From assembly GCA_902793405.1 (NCBI GenBank), contig CADBDH010000023.1:1-64000 (forward strand): a stretch of DNA of 64,000 nt. The letters run 5' to 3'. Of this stretch, positions 9,201 through 20,198 are shown piece by piece; positions within the stretch are counted from its first letter, which is position 1, and each line of letters begins with the position of its first letter. A model generated the notes under the pieces. That model had not been told where the DNA came from, ran no database searches, and saw nothing but the letters and a program-made list of their open reading frames with translations. The translations under genes and the position numbers were made by a program. This DNA is from an uncultured Bacteroidales bacterium (GTDB lineage: Bacteria > Bacteroidota > Bacteroidia > Bacteroidales > Muribaculaceae).

Positions 9201-9482
9201 AGCACCAGCACCGATGCCATCATCAACGATGATGCCGTCTACTACTTCTGGAGCTACTACATGCTGGACTATGAGACTTATGAGGCCGTCAGTGAGATTC
9301 AGGGAGTGCGCGTGCTCTTGGAGGACATTAAAGACGTGATCTTTGACAATTCTGCCGTAGTTGAAATCAACGCCGACCAGTTTCAAGGTGATGGAAATGC
9401 CTATGACGTGATGGGTCGCCGTGTCGATCCCGAGACCGCTCGCGGTATCATCATCATCAACGGCAAGAAGATCATCAAGTAA
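6249..9482 (+). CDS. large secreted protein with T9SS-type C-terminal tail
   Basis: The 1077-residue protein has a signal peptide (MKKITLLLSVCMPLLMMA). The first half carries repeated aromatic units of the form 'YDEAGR...' and 'YEWNDDGHC', reminiscent of YD-like or DUF3836-type cell-surface repeats. The second half is beta-rich (VVQADNGEFYVGWTT and similar strands), possibly a propeller. The tail YDVMGRRVD...GIIIINGKKIIK is the form of a T9SS type-A sorting domain, so the protein is expected to cross the outer membrane and be anchored or released. No catalytic motif is visible. It is followed after 62 bp by the M6-type protease, with a hairpin between them. Surface adhesion or binding is a guess. 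Confidence 0.82.
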   Translation: MKKITLLLSVCMPLLMMAQTTKVMIGGKPSVFDQRIQGREVVTPEASSVKLAGDEQKAQWEQKVQKLNEQKQDGRFLSAQQLLAHARAYRAGKIKERMDSTMVREGKKDPNGTPMSKQAFTYDEAGRPLSCINYLPNAETGEWTYYGEYGYEWNDDGHCIAIWAINDPSEGTFKYEYIYGNGGSAYTAMIYYQYVNEEWIPAQMAEYTLDEAGNTIEEVYSAWDDNTSDWVKAQRATATYEEHGWMTSYFLYDWDASKGDWVGRNDATSNMKWEYTATGEDALQERYVWVDGAWLAISRLEQTFDDNNLLTQMEWKYWNFEHQDWRGGYIAQSGLVQNNTKTLYFYDEQRRLVRQESYNRTAEQDYTTYYTYDEIAYTELETGETEGVRSSYANIGAGIELYRRYTSRHKPVATAPTYYLGERKLTAGTDIMIKTEEEYRFIDDDGTYRGLESYSFTPNETNFRQGTSKEEITYDENGNQKGAHHWRGRRTGATTWVWDDADDWNVYYAEGYDGYVLAGYDRSYYSGTVKYLSDGYVTTYDFTMRPENMTKWITANNSEEFRKYKYLETYNFYNQSTVDVNLYEYTNYYYYSQTGKIDGGWNEDGTPTTLASNGGESLKVVQADNGEFYVGWTTTSATGYDANVQLVDVEGYSLLGDEGMKLNTQASPSSISMMGMVTDANNNLIVSYPDPRNEISRWNSKPYVYKVNNTTGLHDWTLDGVKVPTTVDGNVMQYIVRNGDNNYVTFSNANDYSAHTYYVNRVNNDGQLAWEESKAMPGAFATLQPSGEGLLMVYSQDKKVYSLKVNADLESDQEATEISGDVEIQALPYTGSLFDAQSDGNGGMFIVFADNSYNAKYYMLHIDATGAPTLNKPYLINPEASIEGLRYCYDADNQQVAFFYTVGDWSGRNLAMQVVNMDGNPAGDEMSISEMSGGYTISGVKAVNGEYILAYVNSIDWSNTEQYVARINTTEGKVYGKKVGDSATSTSTDAIINDDAVYYFWSYYMLDYETYEAVSEIQGVRVLLEDIKDVIFDNSAVVEINADQFQGDGNAYDVMGRRVDPETARGIIIINGKKIIK

Positions 9483-9499
9483 TAATGCTAATGATTTCC

Positions 9500-9535
9500 T
9501 GTGTGGACAATCGCCGATGAGCGGTTGTCCACACA
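9500..9535 (+). terminator. strong hairpin between the T9SS cargo gene and the protease gene
   Basis: TGTGTGGACAA (9500-9510) pairs perfectly with TTGTCCACACA (9525-9535), followed by TTTTAAAT. It ends 9 bp before the ATG at 9545. I see no separate promoter for the downstream gene, so this may be a leaky terminator or a processing and stability element. Confidence 0.6.
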
Positions 9536-9544
9536 TTTTAAATA

Positions 9545-12277
9545 ATGATTATGGTTATGAGAACTGGCATCATTCCAATCATATCACGATGGTTGTTGAT
9601 TCTGGCGGTGTCGGCTATTGGCGCTCTTGCTGCACGTGCCATCCCAGCCTATCCCGGCCCCATCAAGGTGACTCAGCCTGATGGCACTACGCTCACCATA
9701 CGACTGCAGGGTGACGAGCATGGTTACATGGCATATACCGATGACGGTTTTCCTGTCGTGCAAAATGCTCAGACTGGTGCATACGAGTATGCCCGTCTCA
9801 CTCCACAAGGCCTTGTGAGCAGCGGCATAGTAGCAACCCCAGCCGAAAGCCGCACAGCCCAAGTCGAGTCTTATTTGCGTCATGTCGACATCCCTGCTAT
9901 AGAGCGCAGGGCGGCTCAGCTGCGGTCACGGCATCGGGATGCAGCCAATCCCTATCTGGTGAATGACTTCCCCACTGTGGGCACGCAACGTACGCTTGTG
10001 ATTCTAGTGGAGTTCAGCGACACCAAATTTACCTCGGTCGACGACCCATACGCTTACTATCATAACATGCTCAATCAGGAGGGGTTTACCCATGTGAATG
10101 GTGCTCATGGCTCGGCTCGTGACTACTACCACGCTTGTTCAAATGGCCAGTTTGATCCACAATTCGACGTGGTAGGCCCCGTTCAGCTGTTACATCCACA
10201 AAGCTACTATGGTGGCGACAGCCAGCAAATGCTGGACACGATGGCCTATCAGATGGTCATTGATGCCTGCCTGATGCTTGACGAGGAGGTGGATTTCTCA
10301 CAATATGACCTCAACGGCGACGGGATGGTCGATAACATCTACTTCTTCTATGCAGGGTTCGGGCAGGCCGACAGTGGACAGAGCTATGCCATCTGGCCGC
10401 ATGCCGGGAAAATCAACGAGGATTGGCACCAGGAAATGCCCCAGCTCGACGGTGTCTATATCAACCGATATGCCGCCAGTAATGAGATCCGCTATGGAAC
10501 CGGGCCGCTATTCAAGCCTGTAGGCATCGGTACGTTTGTGCATGAGTTTGCCCATGTTCTTGGTCTTGTTGACCACTATGACACAGGCTATGGTGGCGGC
10601 TTCCATCCCGGCATCTGGGATGTGATGGCGGCAGGGTCCTATAACGACAACCAGAATACGCCCCCTGCGTTCTCGGCATTTGAGCGAGCCGAACTGGGTT
10701 GGCTTGAATATACCGATATCACTCCCGCCACCCCTGGGCTCCTCAATGTCCATGAACTGCAGGCCAGCAACAGTGCCTTGCGTCTTGTTGTCCCCGATAC
10801 CGAAGGGCGTGAGTTCTTTATCTTTGAGAACCGGCAGCAGAGGGGCTGGGACCGCACCCTGCCAGGTCATGGCATGCTGGTGTGGCACATCGATCGAGAT
10901 TTGGAACTGTGGCACAACAACAAGGCTAATGCCGACGCTGCGCATCAGCGCATCGACATTGTTGAGGCTGACAAAGTCCAAACCAATAATTCTTATGGTG
11001 GAGACCCCTTCCCCGGGACGGGTCGTGTCACGACCTTTGATTTCATGAGTTGGGCTCGCGAGAATCTCTTCTCGTTTGACCTGGTTGAGGAGACCGACAC
11101 CACAGTCAACTTCCTGCTGGCGAGAACCGACTATAAACCTGCTCAGCCTCAAATCGTAGTCGAGCAAGTACTGGGTACATCGCTCACGTTCACCTGGGGC
11201 GCGGTGGCCGATGCCAAGGAGTATCTTGTCACTGTCGAGCAGATAGAGGACGGCATGCCGGTGGCTGTCGATGGATTTGATCACAAGGCATATATCCAGC
11301 CCGAGGCGGTGCAAGTAACAGGCTTGTCGCCGATGACACTGTATCGCATCACGATAGTGAGCAGAATCGCATCCTATGAGAGCGAACCAGCCACCACCGA
11401 TGCCACAACAACCGACATCCAGTTTGTTGAGACAGCCCCTGTAGCAACACCGGCTACCCAAATCAATGCAACGGGCTTCACTGCACACTGGCTGCCGCTA
11501 GATGGTGCCGAGGAATACATTTTGACAGTTTATAACAACGTCTATTCCGACATCATTGCCGAGGGTTACGGATTTGATACCAAGGCTGAGGGAATGCCTC
11601 AGGGCTGGAGCACCAGCTCGACACAGTACAGCTCTTTCATGTTCGGTGAGTCCAAGCCCTCACTGCAACTGAGTAAGCAAGACGACTACTTGTCGTTTGA
11701 CTATGGTGACAATATGATTGTGTCACTCAGTTTCTGGCAACGTTCCCAGATGTCTAGCAACCAGCTTGTTATCGAGCAGCTAGCAGATGATGAATGGCAA
11801 CCAGTACAGACAATGAGCATGTCTAGCCAGGGCGCACTCGTTACTGTGCCCATCGATAGCGTTGCACAGGTGCGCATCCGATTTGAGCGCAAGGGAAACT
11901 ATGCTCTCATTGATGATGTTCAGGTCGGCTATATCACGCTTGACCAGAGTCCTGTCAATGGCTTTGTTGACCTGACGGCTGGCAACGGCACCTCACTTGA
12001 GATTAATGATTTGCCGTCTGCGGCTAGTTACCTCTATCGCGTGCGGGGAATCCAAGACGGACAGCTCTCGGCACTGAGCAATGCCGTGTTGGTCATGATG
12101 GAACAGGAAGCCCCTGGTGACGTCAACGGTGATCATGAGGTGAATATAGCTGATGCTAATGCGGTCATTGATATGATTCTCTCAGGAAAGACCAGCCATG
12201 AAGGTGACGTCAATCGTGATGGCGAGGTGAATATCGCTGATGTTAATGCGGTTATTGATATGATTCTTAATCAATAG
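9545..12277 (+). CDS. secreted M6-family metalloprotease with dockerin-like repeats
   Basis: The 910-residue protein has a signal peptide within the first 35 residues, then a propeptide-like part (about 40-130) and an M6 (immune-inhibitor-A-type) peptidase domain. The zinc motif is HEFAHVLGLVDHYD with His333, Glu334 and His337, and WDVMAAGSYND follows as the Met-turn. A fibronectin-III-like part (about 535-640) and a beta-sandwich carrying the DDVQVGYI motif come next. Two dockerin type I repeats close the protein (GDVNGDHEVNIADANAVI and GDVNRDGEVNIADVNAVI). It has no T9SS tail. ATG 9557 is an alternative start. The substrate is unknown. Confidence 0.9.
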   Translation: MIMVMRTGIIPIISRWLLILAVSAIGALAARAIPAYPGPIKVTQPDGTTLTIRLQGDEHGYMAYTDDGFPVVQNAQTGAYEYARLTPQGLVSSGIVATPAESRTAQVESYLRHVDIPAIERRAAQLRSRHRDAANPYLVNDFPTVGTQRTLVILVEFSDTKFTSVDDPYAYYHNMLNQEGFTHVNGAHGSARDYYHACSNGQFDPQFDVVGPVQLLHPQSYYGGDSQQMLDTMAYQMVIDACLMLDEEVDFSQYDLNGDGMVDNIYFFYAGFGQADSGQSYAIWPHAGKINEDWHQEMPQLDGVYINRYAASNEIRYGTGPLFKPVGIGTFVHEFAHVLGLVDHYDTGYGGGFHPGIWDVMAAGSYNDNQNTPPAFSAFERAELGWLEYTDITPATPGLLNVHELQASNSALRLVVPDTEGREFFIFENRQQRGWDRTLPGHGMLVWHIDRDLELWHNNKANADAAHQRIDIVEADKVQTNNSYGGDPFPGTGRVTTFDFMSWARENLFSFDLVEETDTTVNFLLARTDYKPAQPQIVVEQVLGTSLTFTWGAVADAKEYLVTVEQIEDGMPVAVDGFDHKAYIQPEAVQVTGLSPMTLYRITIVSRIASYESEPATTDATTTDIQFVETAPVATPATQINATGFTAHWLPLDGAEEYILTVYNNVYSDIIAEGYGFDTKAEGMPQGWSTSSTQYSSFMFGESKPSLQLSKQDDYLSFDYGDNMIVSLSFWQRSQMSSNQLVIEQLADDEWQPVQTMSMSSQGALVTVPIDSVAQVRIRFERKGNYALIDDVQVGYITLDQSPVNGFVDLTAGNGTSLEINDLPSAASYLYRVRGIQDGQLSALSNAVLVMMEQEAPGDVNGDHEVNIADANAVIDMILSGKTSHEGDVNRDGEVNIADVNAVIDMILNQ

Positions 12278-12304
12278 GTTTTTAATCATTAGTTTCTGCC
12301 TAAT

Positions 12305-12350
12305 TTTGCGGCGATGAAGAGTTTGACGTATCAACTTTCATCGCCGCAAA
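12305..12350. terminator. 14-bp inverted repeat after the protease gene
   Basis: TTTGCGGCGATGAA (12305-12318) pairs perfectly with 12337-12350, and the loop can extend the stem. There is no T-run. It probably ends transcription or protects the 3' end of the protease mRNA. A TAATTTTG box (12301-12308) overlaps its left arm. Confidence 0.5.
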
Positions 12351-12374
12351 GTATAGGGGGATAACGATAATGCT

Positions 12375-12574
12375 TTATTTTCTGTGTTTTGGCTTTGGGT
12401 CGGGTAGCGCGTTGCAGGTGGCACGCACCAGGGCGGTGAGGTAGTCCTTGTCATGAACGTCGGGGATGAAGAAGTAGTTCTTGGCCTCTCATAGGGTTGA
12501 CGCAATTCAATTGTCCTCAGCAGGGCACGTCCTGGCTCGGTCTCTTTGACAAAGAAGCTGTCGTCGCAGACGAG
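12375..12574 (-). pseudogene. TfoX/Sxy N-domain protein, 3' fragment with frameshift
   Basis: Read leftwards, one frame gives LVCDDSFFVKETEPGRALLR and TIELRQPYE (12574 to about 12489). A second frame then continues EAKNYFFIPDVHDKDYLTAL, VRATCNALPDPKPKHRK and stop at 12375. Joined, they match the C-terminal two thirds of TfoX N-terminal-domain proteins, which have the pattern LVCD..FVK.T..G, then PY..AK.YF.I.DV.D..L..LV..T..ALP.PKPK. The frame changes near 12488 and the 5' part is missing, replaced at 12574 by the CDF fragment. It is therefore a dead gene. The family match is from memory of the pattern. Confidence 0.7.
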
Positions 12575-12751
12575 CCCGAACTGCTCTCACAAATCAAGAA
12601 GGAAGTCAACGACTTTGACGGGGTGCACGACGTGCCCGATATCACCGCCCACGACGATGCCGCCTTTATCGAGGAGCTGAAAGCCGAACTCCAGCCCCTC
12701 GTCCCCGACGACACGGTTTCCATCGTTATCGACCACAACTACAGCGAGTAG
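12574..12751 (+). pseudogene. decayed copy of the CDF transporter 3' end
   Basis: Translation gives LLSQIKKEVNDFDGVHDV, then PDITAHDDAAFIEELKAELQ and PLVPDDTVSIVIDHNYSE before the stop at 12749-12751. The same segments occur in the intact transporter at 3108-4211, but about 300 bp between them are deleted here. DNA identity is high yet clearly not perfect. The fragment joins the TfoX remnant at 12574, so a recombination or deletion event left both ends. The segment 4212-12573 is thus flanked by an intact CDF gene and a partial one in the same orientation. Confidence 0.85.
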
Positions 12752-12851
12752 TAATGCTCGCTACGCTCGCAGTTTAGAGATTAGTGGTTAAAGTTTAGTG
12801 AGGCATCCGCATTCTGTTATTTGAACAAACGCTCAATCTGTCCGCTTTGTA

Positions 12852-12873
12852 GAGACGCAAAATTTTGCGTCTC
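12852..12873. repeat. REP-like perfect 22-bp palindrome
   Basis: GAGACGCAAAA (12852-12862) is followed by its exact reverse complement (12863-12873). A second copy with two centre changes lies at 40295-40316. Such GAGACGC palindromes are dispersed in Bacteroidetes genomes and behave like REP elements. Confidence 0.75.
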
Positions 12874-12896
12874 CAGGGCAGTATATGGCTTGGTTG

Positions 12897-16111
<3,215 letters not shown>

Positions 16112-16113
16112 AC

Positions 16114-16875
16114 TTAGCGTGAGGCCAACAGTTCGTTAGCGCGGGCAAGGTCCTCGGGCGTATCGATGCCGATGGTGGCCGTGGTGGTGATGCCCGCCTT
16201 GATGGTGTAGCCGTTTTCCAGCCAGCGCAACTGCTCGAGCGACTCGGCCAGCTCCAGCGGCGACTGCGGCAAGCGGGTGATTTCGGCAAGCACGTTGGCG
16301 CGGTAGGCATACATGCCCACATGGGTGTAATACTGTGCCAGTGTGGGCCACTGCTCACGTTCCTTGCCCCTGATGAACGGGATGACCGAGCGCGAGAAGT
16401 AGCGGGCACGCATCTGGTTGTCGAGCACCACCTTGGGGCTGTTAGGGTTCTCCAGCTCGCTATAGGGACGACTGGCGTCAAACGGGCGCACCAGTGTGGC
16501 GATGTCGGTCGTCTCGTCATCAAAGCAGGCCATGATGGCTTGCAACTGGTCGGGCTGGATAAACGGCTCGTCACCCTGGATGTTGATGATGACATCCTCG
16601 TGGCCGCCATTCTTCAGGTAGGCCTCCTGGCAACGGTCGGTGCCGCTGCGGTGCTCGGTGCTCGTCATTACCGCTTTGCCGCCAAAGGCCTCCACAGCCT
16701 GCATGATGCGGTCATCGTCGGTAGCGACCACCACATGGTCCAGCACCTTGCTCACCTGGGTATAAACCCGTTCTATCATCGTCTTGCCGCCCAGCATCGC
16801 TAGCGGCTTGCCCGGGAACCTCGTCGAGGCATACCTCGCCGGAATAATCCCAATAAATGTCAATTTCTGTTCCAT
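16114..16875 (-). CDS. kdsB: 3-deoxy-manno-octulosonate cytidylyltransferase
   Basis: The 253-residue enzyme transfers CMP from CTP to KDO, activating it for lipopolysaccharide inner-core synthesis in the cytoplasm. The N-terminal nucleotide-binding signature IIPARYASTRFPGKPLAMLG (about 10-29) and the motifs VVVATDDDRI, NIQGDEPFI and the C-terminal IDTPEDLARA are all those of KdsB. Length is normal. The upstream region carries AACAACT-type short repeats (16880-16960). Other KDO genes are not adjacent. There is little doubt about the call. Confidence 0.96.
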   Translation of the reverse strand: MEQKLTFIGIIPARYASTRFPGKPLAMLGGKTMIERVYTQVSKVLDHVVVATDDDRIMQAVEAFGGKAVMTSTEHRSGTDRCQEAYLKNGGHEDVIINIQGDEPFIQPDQLQAIMACFDDETTDIATLVRPFDASRPYSELENPNSPKVVLDNQMRARYFSRSVIPFIRGKEREQWPTLAQYYTHVGMYAYRANVLAEITRLPQSPLELAESLEQLRWLENGYTIKAGITTTATIGIDTPEDLARANELLASR

Positions 16876-17009
16876 CGTTTATTTAAAGACAACTCAAACA
16901 ACATTGGCAACAATGATTCTGCCATTTTTATCTTAGTTGTATGAGTTGTTCTAGTTGTTTTCTATGTTTGATTTAGTGAAGTAAGTTATGGTTGTTGTTT
17001 TCTCCATTC

Positions 17010-17648
17010 TCAGTAGCCCCAGTTCTCGCCGATGAGGATGACGGTGTGGCGGTGGGCAGGGAAGCTGTTGCGGGTGAAGTGGACGTAGTTGCAGATGCAC
17101 TGCGGGCTGTTGCAGTTGTGGCACACGCCGTCAAGTTTGCAGGGAGTGTTACAGCCCAGGCGTGCCGTGTTGATGGGTGCAGCCACGTTGCGTGCGCGTG
17201 CCAGGGCGGCCTCGACAGTGGAAGCCACCTTATTCATGCCGATCACGTGAATCACGTTGTGCGGGCCCCATGTGATGGCAGCGACGCGGTTGCCACGGCC
17301 ATCGATATTGACGATGACGCCGTCCTGGGTGATGGCGTTGGCGCTGGTGAGGAAGTAGTCCACGTCCATCGCGTCAAGGTAGCACTGGCGTTTTTCCTCG
17401 TCGGTGACGGCCTTGTCACGGTCGATGACTTTGTAGTCGCCGCTGTCGATGAGTTGCTGTGTCAATCCCATCTCGCGGATGGTCTGTGAACCGCCCCAAG
17501 TAACGCTGCTGCCCTTGGGCATGAATGACTTGACGAGGTCGATGGCCTCGGCAGCGGTGGCGCAGTAGTGGGCGTTGAAATTGCGGCGCTCCAGGTTCTT
17601 GATGATGCGTCCTGCAAGCAATTCGTTATGGATTTCGATGGGTGTCAT
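17010..17648 (-). CDS. LUD-domain protein (LutC/YkgG type)
   Basis: The 212-residue protein is a stand-alone LUD domain. Family features are TWGGSQTIREMGL (about 50-62), DYFLTSANAITQDGVIVNID (about 97-116) and NVIHVIGMNKV. It also has a C-terminal Cys-rich part (CNTPCKLDGVCHNCNSPQC) that could hold a metal or Fe-S cluster. LUD proteins include subunits of lactate utilisation systems, but no LutA or LutB gene is adjacent, so the substrate is not settled. It starts at ATG 17648 after a CACTAAT-type repeat leader, downstream of the yqaA-like gene. Confidence 0.85.
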   Translation of the reverse strand: MTPIEIHNELLAGRIIKNLERRNFNAHYCATAAEAIDLVKSFMPKGSSVTWGGSQTIREMGLTQQLIDSGDYKVIDRDKAVTDEEKRQCYLDAMDVDYFLTSANAITQDGVIVNIDGRGNRVAAITWGPHNVIHVIGMNKVASTVEAALARARNVAAPINTARLGCNTPCKLDGVCHNCNSPQCICNYVHFTRNSFPAHRHTVILIGENWGY

Positions 17649-17651
17649 AGT

Positions 17652-17686
17652 GATGATTAGAGATTAGTGATGAGTGATTAGTGAAT
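17652..17686 (-). repeat. CACTAAT-type repeat leader of the LUD gene
   Basis: On the minus strand, units of the form CACTAAT/CTCTAAT run up to the start codon at 17648. The pattern belongs with the A/C-rich leaders at 3062, 18157, 23066 and 56513. Confidence 0.5.
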
Positions 17687-17688
17687 TC

Positions 17689-18156
17689 TTAGAACAGATT
17701 GATGAGTTTGAGGGACCCCCAGATGATGGCGGCGTAGCGCAACAGTTTGCCGATGGTCATGGTCAGCAGCACAATCCACACGTTGGAGCGCACGTAGCCC
17801 AGAGCGACACTGATGGCGGTTCCCAGCATGGGTACAAAAGCAAAGAAACCCATCCAAGCGCCACGGTTGTGCATGAAGTGCAGGGCGCGGTTGAGTTTTT
17901 CCTCGCTCACACGGGCATATTTCTCAATCCACTCGATTTTGCCCAGGTGGCCGATGTAGTAGCACGTCATGCCACCGCTCACATTGCCCGCCAGCGCAAC
18001 AAAAAGGCTAGTGACAGGGTTCATGTGAAGTGGCCCCACACAAGCGATGACGAGCGCTTCGCTGCTGAAGGGGACTATGCTGCCCGCCAGAAAGGACCCC
18101 AGGAACAGTCCCAGGTAACCCCATTGAGTAAAGAAATGGATGAGTGTATCAAGCAT
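17689..18156 (-). CDS. YqaA-family membrane protein (DedA/VTT superfamily)
   Basis: The protein has 155 residues with four or five hydrophobic segments, starting MLDTLIHFFTQWGYLGLFLG. The pattern G-S-F-L-A-G-S-I-V-P-F-S-S-E (about 20-33) is that of YqaA and DedA proteins, as is the central LAGNVSGGMTCYYIGHLGK. DedA relatives flip undecaprenyl phosphate or phospholipids across the inner membrane, but the role of the short YqaA branch is not established. It precedes the LUD gene on the same strand, with about 40 bp between them. Confidence 0.8.
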   Translation of the reverse strand: MLDTLIHFFTQWGYLGLFLGSFLAGSIVPFSSEALVIACVGPLHMNPVTSLFVALAGNVSGGMTCYYIGHLGKIEWIEKYARVSEEKLNRALHFMHNRGAWMGFFAFVPMLGTAISVALGYVRSNVWIVLLTMTIGKLLRYAAIIWGSLKLINLF

Positions 18157-18200
18157 ATTTAGGTGTTAGGTTTCAGGCATCAGGTCTTAGGCTTTTCGGG
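18157..18200 (-). repeat. CCTAANA heptad repeat before the yqaA-like start
   Basis: The minus strand reads CCTAAGA, CCTGATG, CCTGAAA, CCTAACA, CCTAAAT and then the ATG at 18156: heptads in step up to the start codon. It has the same positional pattern as the leaders at 3062, 17652, 23066 and 56513. Confidence 0.55.
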
Positions 18201-18235
18201 AATATGTTAGAGCCAAGAATCTAATGCCTAAAGCC

Positions 18236-19372
18236 TCATTTGAAAATCTGTTGTACAAATATTACCAGGTAGTCGCGCCAGTTGGCCCACTCGTGGCCTG
18301 CACCGCTCTCGTGATAGGTGTAGTGCAGTCGGTTCTTGTCGAGCATTCTCCTGAACTCGGCATTGTCCTTGTAGAGGAAATCATCCTTGCCGATGCCCAA
18401 CCAGTACAGACGGGGACGCTGTTTAAACTGGGCAATCAGCTTGCCCTCCAGGTCGTCATAGATTTTGCACTTGCCCTGGTCCATGCGGGAGATGGCGGGC
18501 GAGAACAGGCCAACGTAGTTGAAGTCATCAGGTTGGTTGGCGCTGATGTATAGCGAGTGGTAGCCGCCCATCGACAGGCCGGCGATAGCACGGTAACGCT
18601 TGGCGGCACGGGTGCGGTAGTTCTTGTCCACCCAGTTCATGATGTCATTAAATGACTGCTCAAACGTGCCCTCCATCCACTGTTTGTGGGCAAAAGTGGG
18701 CTGTTCATTGTTGTTGGGGCCCATGCCGGGAGCAGAGGGAGTGTCGGTATGTCCGTTGGGCATCACCACAATCATCGGTTCGGCTTTGCCGCTGGCAATG
18801 AGGTTGTCCAGCACTTGGGCGGCATGGCCCTGCTCGAGCCACACGGTCTCGTCGCCGCCGGTTCCATGCAACAGATACAGTACCGGGTAGCGCTGGCGGC
18901 TCAGCTCATAACCGGGCGGCAGGTAAAGCATCATGCGGCGGGTGGCGTTTAGGGTAGGGGAGTCGTACCATACTGCCCTGACCTCGCCATGGGGAACATC
19001 ATGCACCGCCATGGGACAATCGCCCTGCGGGTCAAGCACAAAGGTGTTCATTACGGTCTTGACATCGCGCAGTACCTGGGCATTCTCGGGGTCGAGCATT
19101 TTAGTGCCATCGACGATAAAGTAATACATGTACAGGTCAGGCTCAAGATCACGCAAGGTGATGCTCCATGTTTCGTTGCCCGTGTGTTTCATCAGCGTGT
19201 CAACACGGGAGTCAATAATCAGGCGCACGGTATCGGCTTTGGCCGCTTTGATTTTAAAAGTAACAGCACCGTTCTTGGCAATTTCGGGGCTGTTCACTGT
19301 CGGGGCGAAATAGCCCTGACTGCTCATCGTGAACGCCATCAAAACAAACAGAAAGAAAAAATATCGTCTCAT
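18236..19372 (-). CDS. secreted esterase, CE1/esterase D-like
   Basis: The 378-residue protein begins with a signal-like segment (MRRYFFFLFVLMAFTMSSQG) followed by an immunoglobulin-like CBM48/E-set domain (about 22-110). An alpha/beta hydrolase domain of the feruloyl-esterase type follows. The nucleophile elbow is GLSMGGYHS near residue 268, and the oxyanion-side motif YLLHGTGGDETVW is visible. A late His in ESGAGHEWANW would complete the triad. Such enzymes remove acyl groups from xylan or other glycans, so an extracytoplasmic role in polysaccharide breakdown is likely but the ester is unknown. Confidence 0.88.
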   Translation of the reverse strand: MRRYFFFLFVLMAFTMSSQGYFAPTVNSPEIAKNGAVTFKIKAAKADTVRLIIDSRVDTLMKHTGNETWSITLRDLEPDLYMYYFIVDGTKMLDPENAQVLRDVKTVMNTFVLDPQGDCPMAVHDVPHGEVRAVWYDSPTLNATRRMMLYLPPGYELSRQRYPVLYLLHGTGGDETVWLEQGHAAQVLDNLIASGKAEPMIVVMPNGHTDTPSAPGMGPNNNEQPTFAHKQWMEGTFEQSFNDIMNWVDKNYRTRAAKRYRAIAGLSMGGYHSLYISANQPDDFNYVGLFSPAISRMDQGKCKIYDDLEGKLIAQFKQRPRLYWLGIGKDDFLYKDNAEFRRMLDKNRLHYTYHESGAGHEWANWRDYLVIFVQQIFK

Positions 19373-19396
19373 ATTTTTTGGTTAGTAAAGTTTGTG

Positions 19397-19427
19397 CAAA
19401 TATATAGAAAATCCACCCACAACCCAA
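19397..19427 (-). promoter_or_regulatory. promoter of the esterase gene
   Basis: Minus strand TTG (19427-19425), 20 bp, TATATTTG (19404-19397), 24 bp before the start codon at 19372. Confidence 0.75.
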
Positions 19428-19462
19428 AAGATTGCGGGTCAATTCACATTATATAACATGTT

Positions 19463-20167
19463 TTACAGGCGTTCTTTGACGCGCTCCCAGGCGTGGCTGC
19501 CAAACAGGAAGCACTCATGCATCGTGCCCATCATCACCCTAAAGCGGCTCATGGGCACGGTGAAACTCAGCTCGTCCTTGCCTACCCAGGGCCGTACCGA
19601 CGGGTCAAACAACCCGAGGAAGCAGCGGTGTCCGTGACGGGCGTTCTCGACCATGGTCATCGACACCACCGTGCTGCATCCCGACCCGAACCGTGCCACC
19701 ACGGCATCGGGCTCGTTGGAATCATAGAAAGCCCAACCGCACAACCCCGACAGCATATCGGGCGTGGCATAGAACATCACCCCCTCAAAGCCATCGAATG
19801 AAGCCGCTTGGTCTATCCTCACAAAATTCAGATAACGCTTTTCGGCACGGGGCATCTTCAGACTCTTGACGTAGTCGGCGACCATCTCGGGCGTGCGTTT
19901 ATACTTCTCGGTGAGTGAAACGAAATTGGGTACCCGCTCGGGCATATCGCTGAATCCCGTATAGAGTTTGCCGCCTCCGCAGCCGATAACTTCGGCACTC
20001 AGGCTCACAGGAGTTCCCTCACGCGCCGCTTGCAGCCCCTTGAAGAAGCACCCACCAATCTTCGCCGTTTCGGCCACAAGTGTATCACTGTACCCAAACA
20101 ACAACGGCAACTGAGCATTCTTCCCGAACGCCTCCCGATAACTCACAATAAACTCCTTCAATTCCAT
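19463..20167 (-). CDS. DUF169-family protein
   Basis: The 234-residue soluble protein starts MELKEFIVSYREAFG. An upstream ATG (20212) would overlap the end of the neighbouring ATPase gene and adds an unlikely peptide, so I chose 20167. DUF169 features visible are KIGGCFFKGLQAAREG near residue 35 and CGGGKLYTGF. A segment near residue 150 reads GLCGWAFYDSNE, and another Cys lies in GSGCSTVV. The family occurs in many anaerobes and has no settled biochemical role; the conserved Cys residues hint at a metal or redox function. It may be co-transcribed with the DUF4143 gene, 31 bp upstream. Confidence 0.8.
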   Translation of the reverse strand: MELKEFIVSYREAFGKNAQLPLLFGYSDTLVAETAKIGGCFFKGLQAAREGTPVSLSAEVIGCGGGKLYTGFSDMPERVPNFVSLTEKYKRTPEMVADYVKSLKMPRAEKRYLNFVRIDQAASFDGFEGVMFYATPDMLSGLCGWAFYDSNEPDAVVARFGSGCSTVVSMTMVENARHGHRCFLGLFDPSVRPWVGKDELSFTVPMSRFRVMMGTMHECFLFGSHAWERVKERL

Positions 20168-20198
20168 ACAATTATTTGTTAATATTTTTGTCTGGTTG

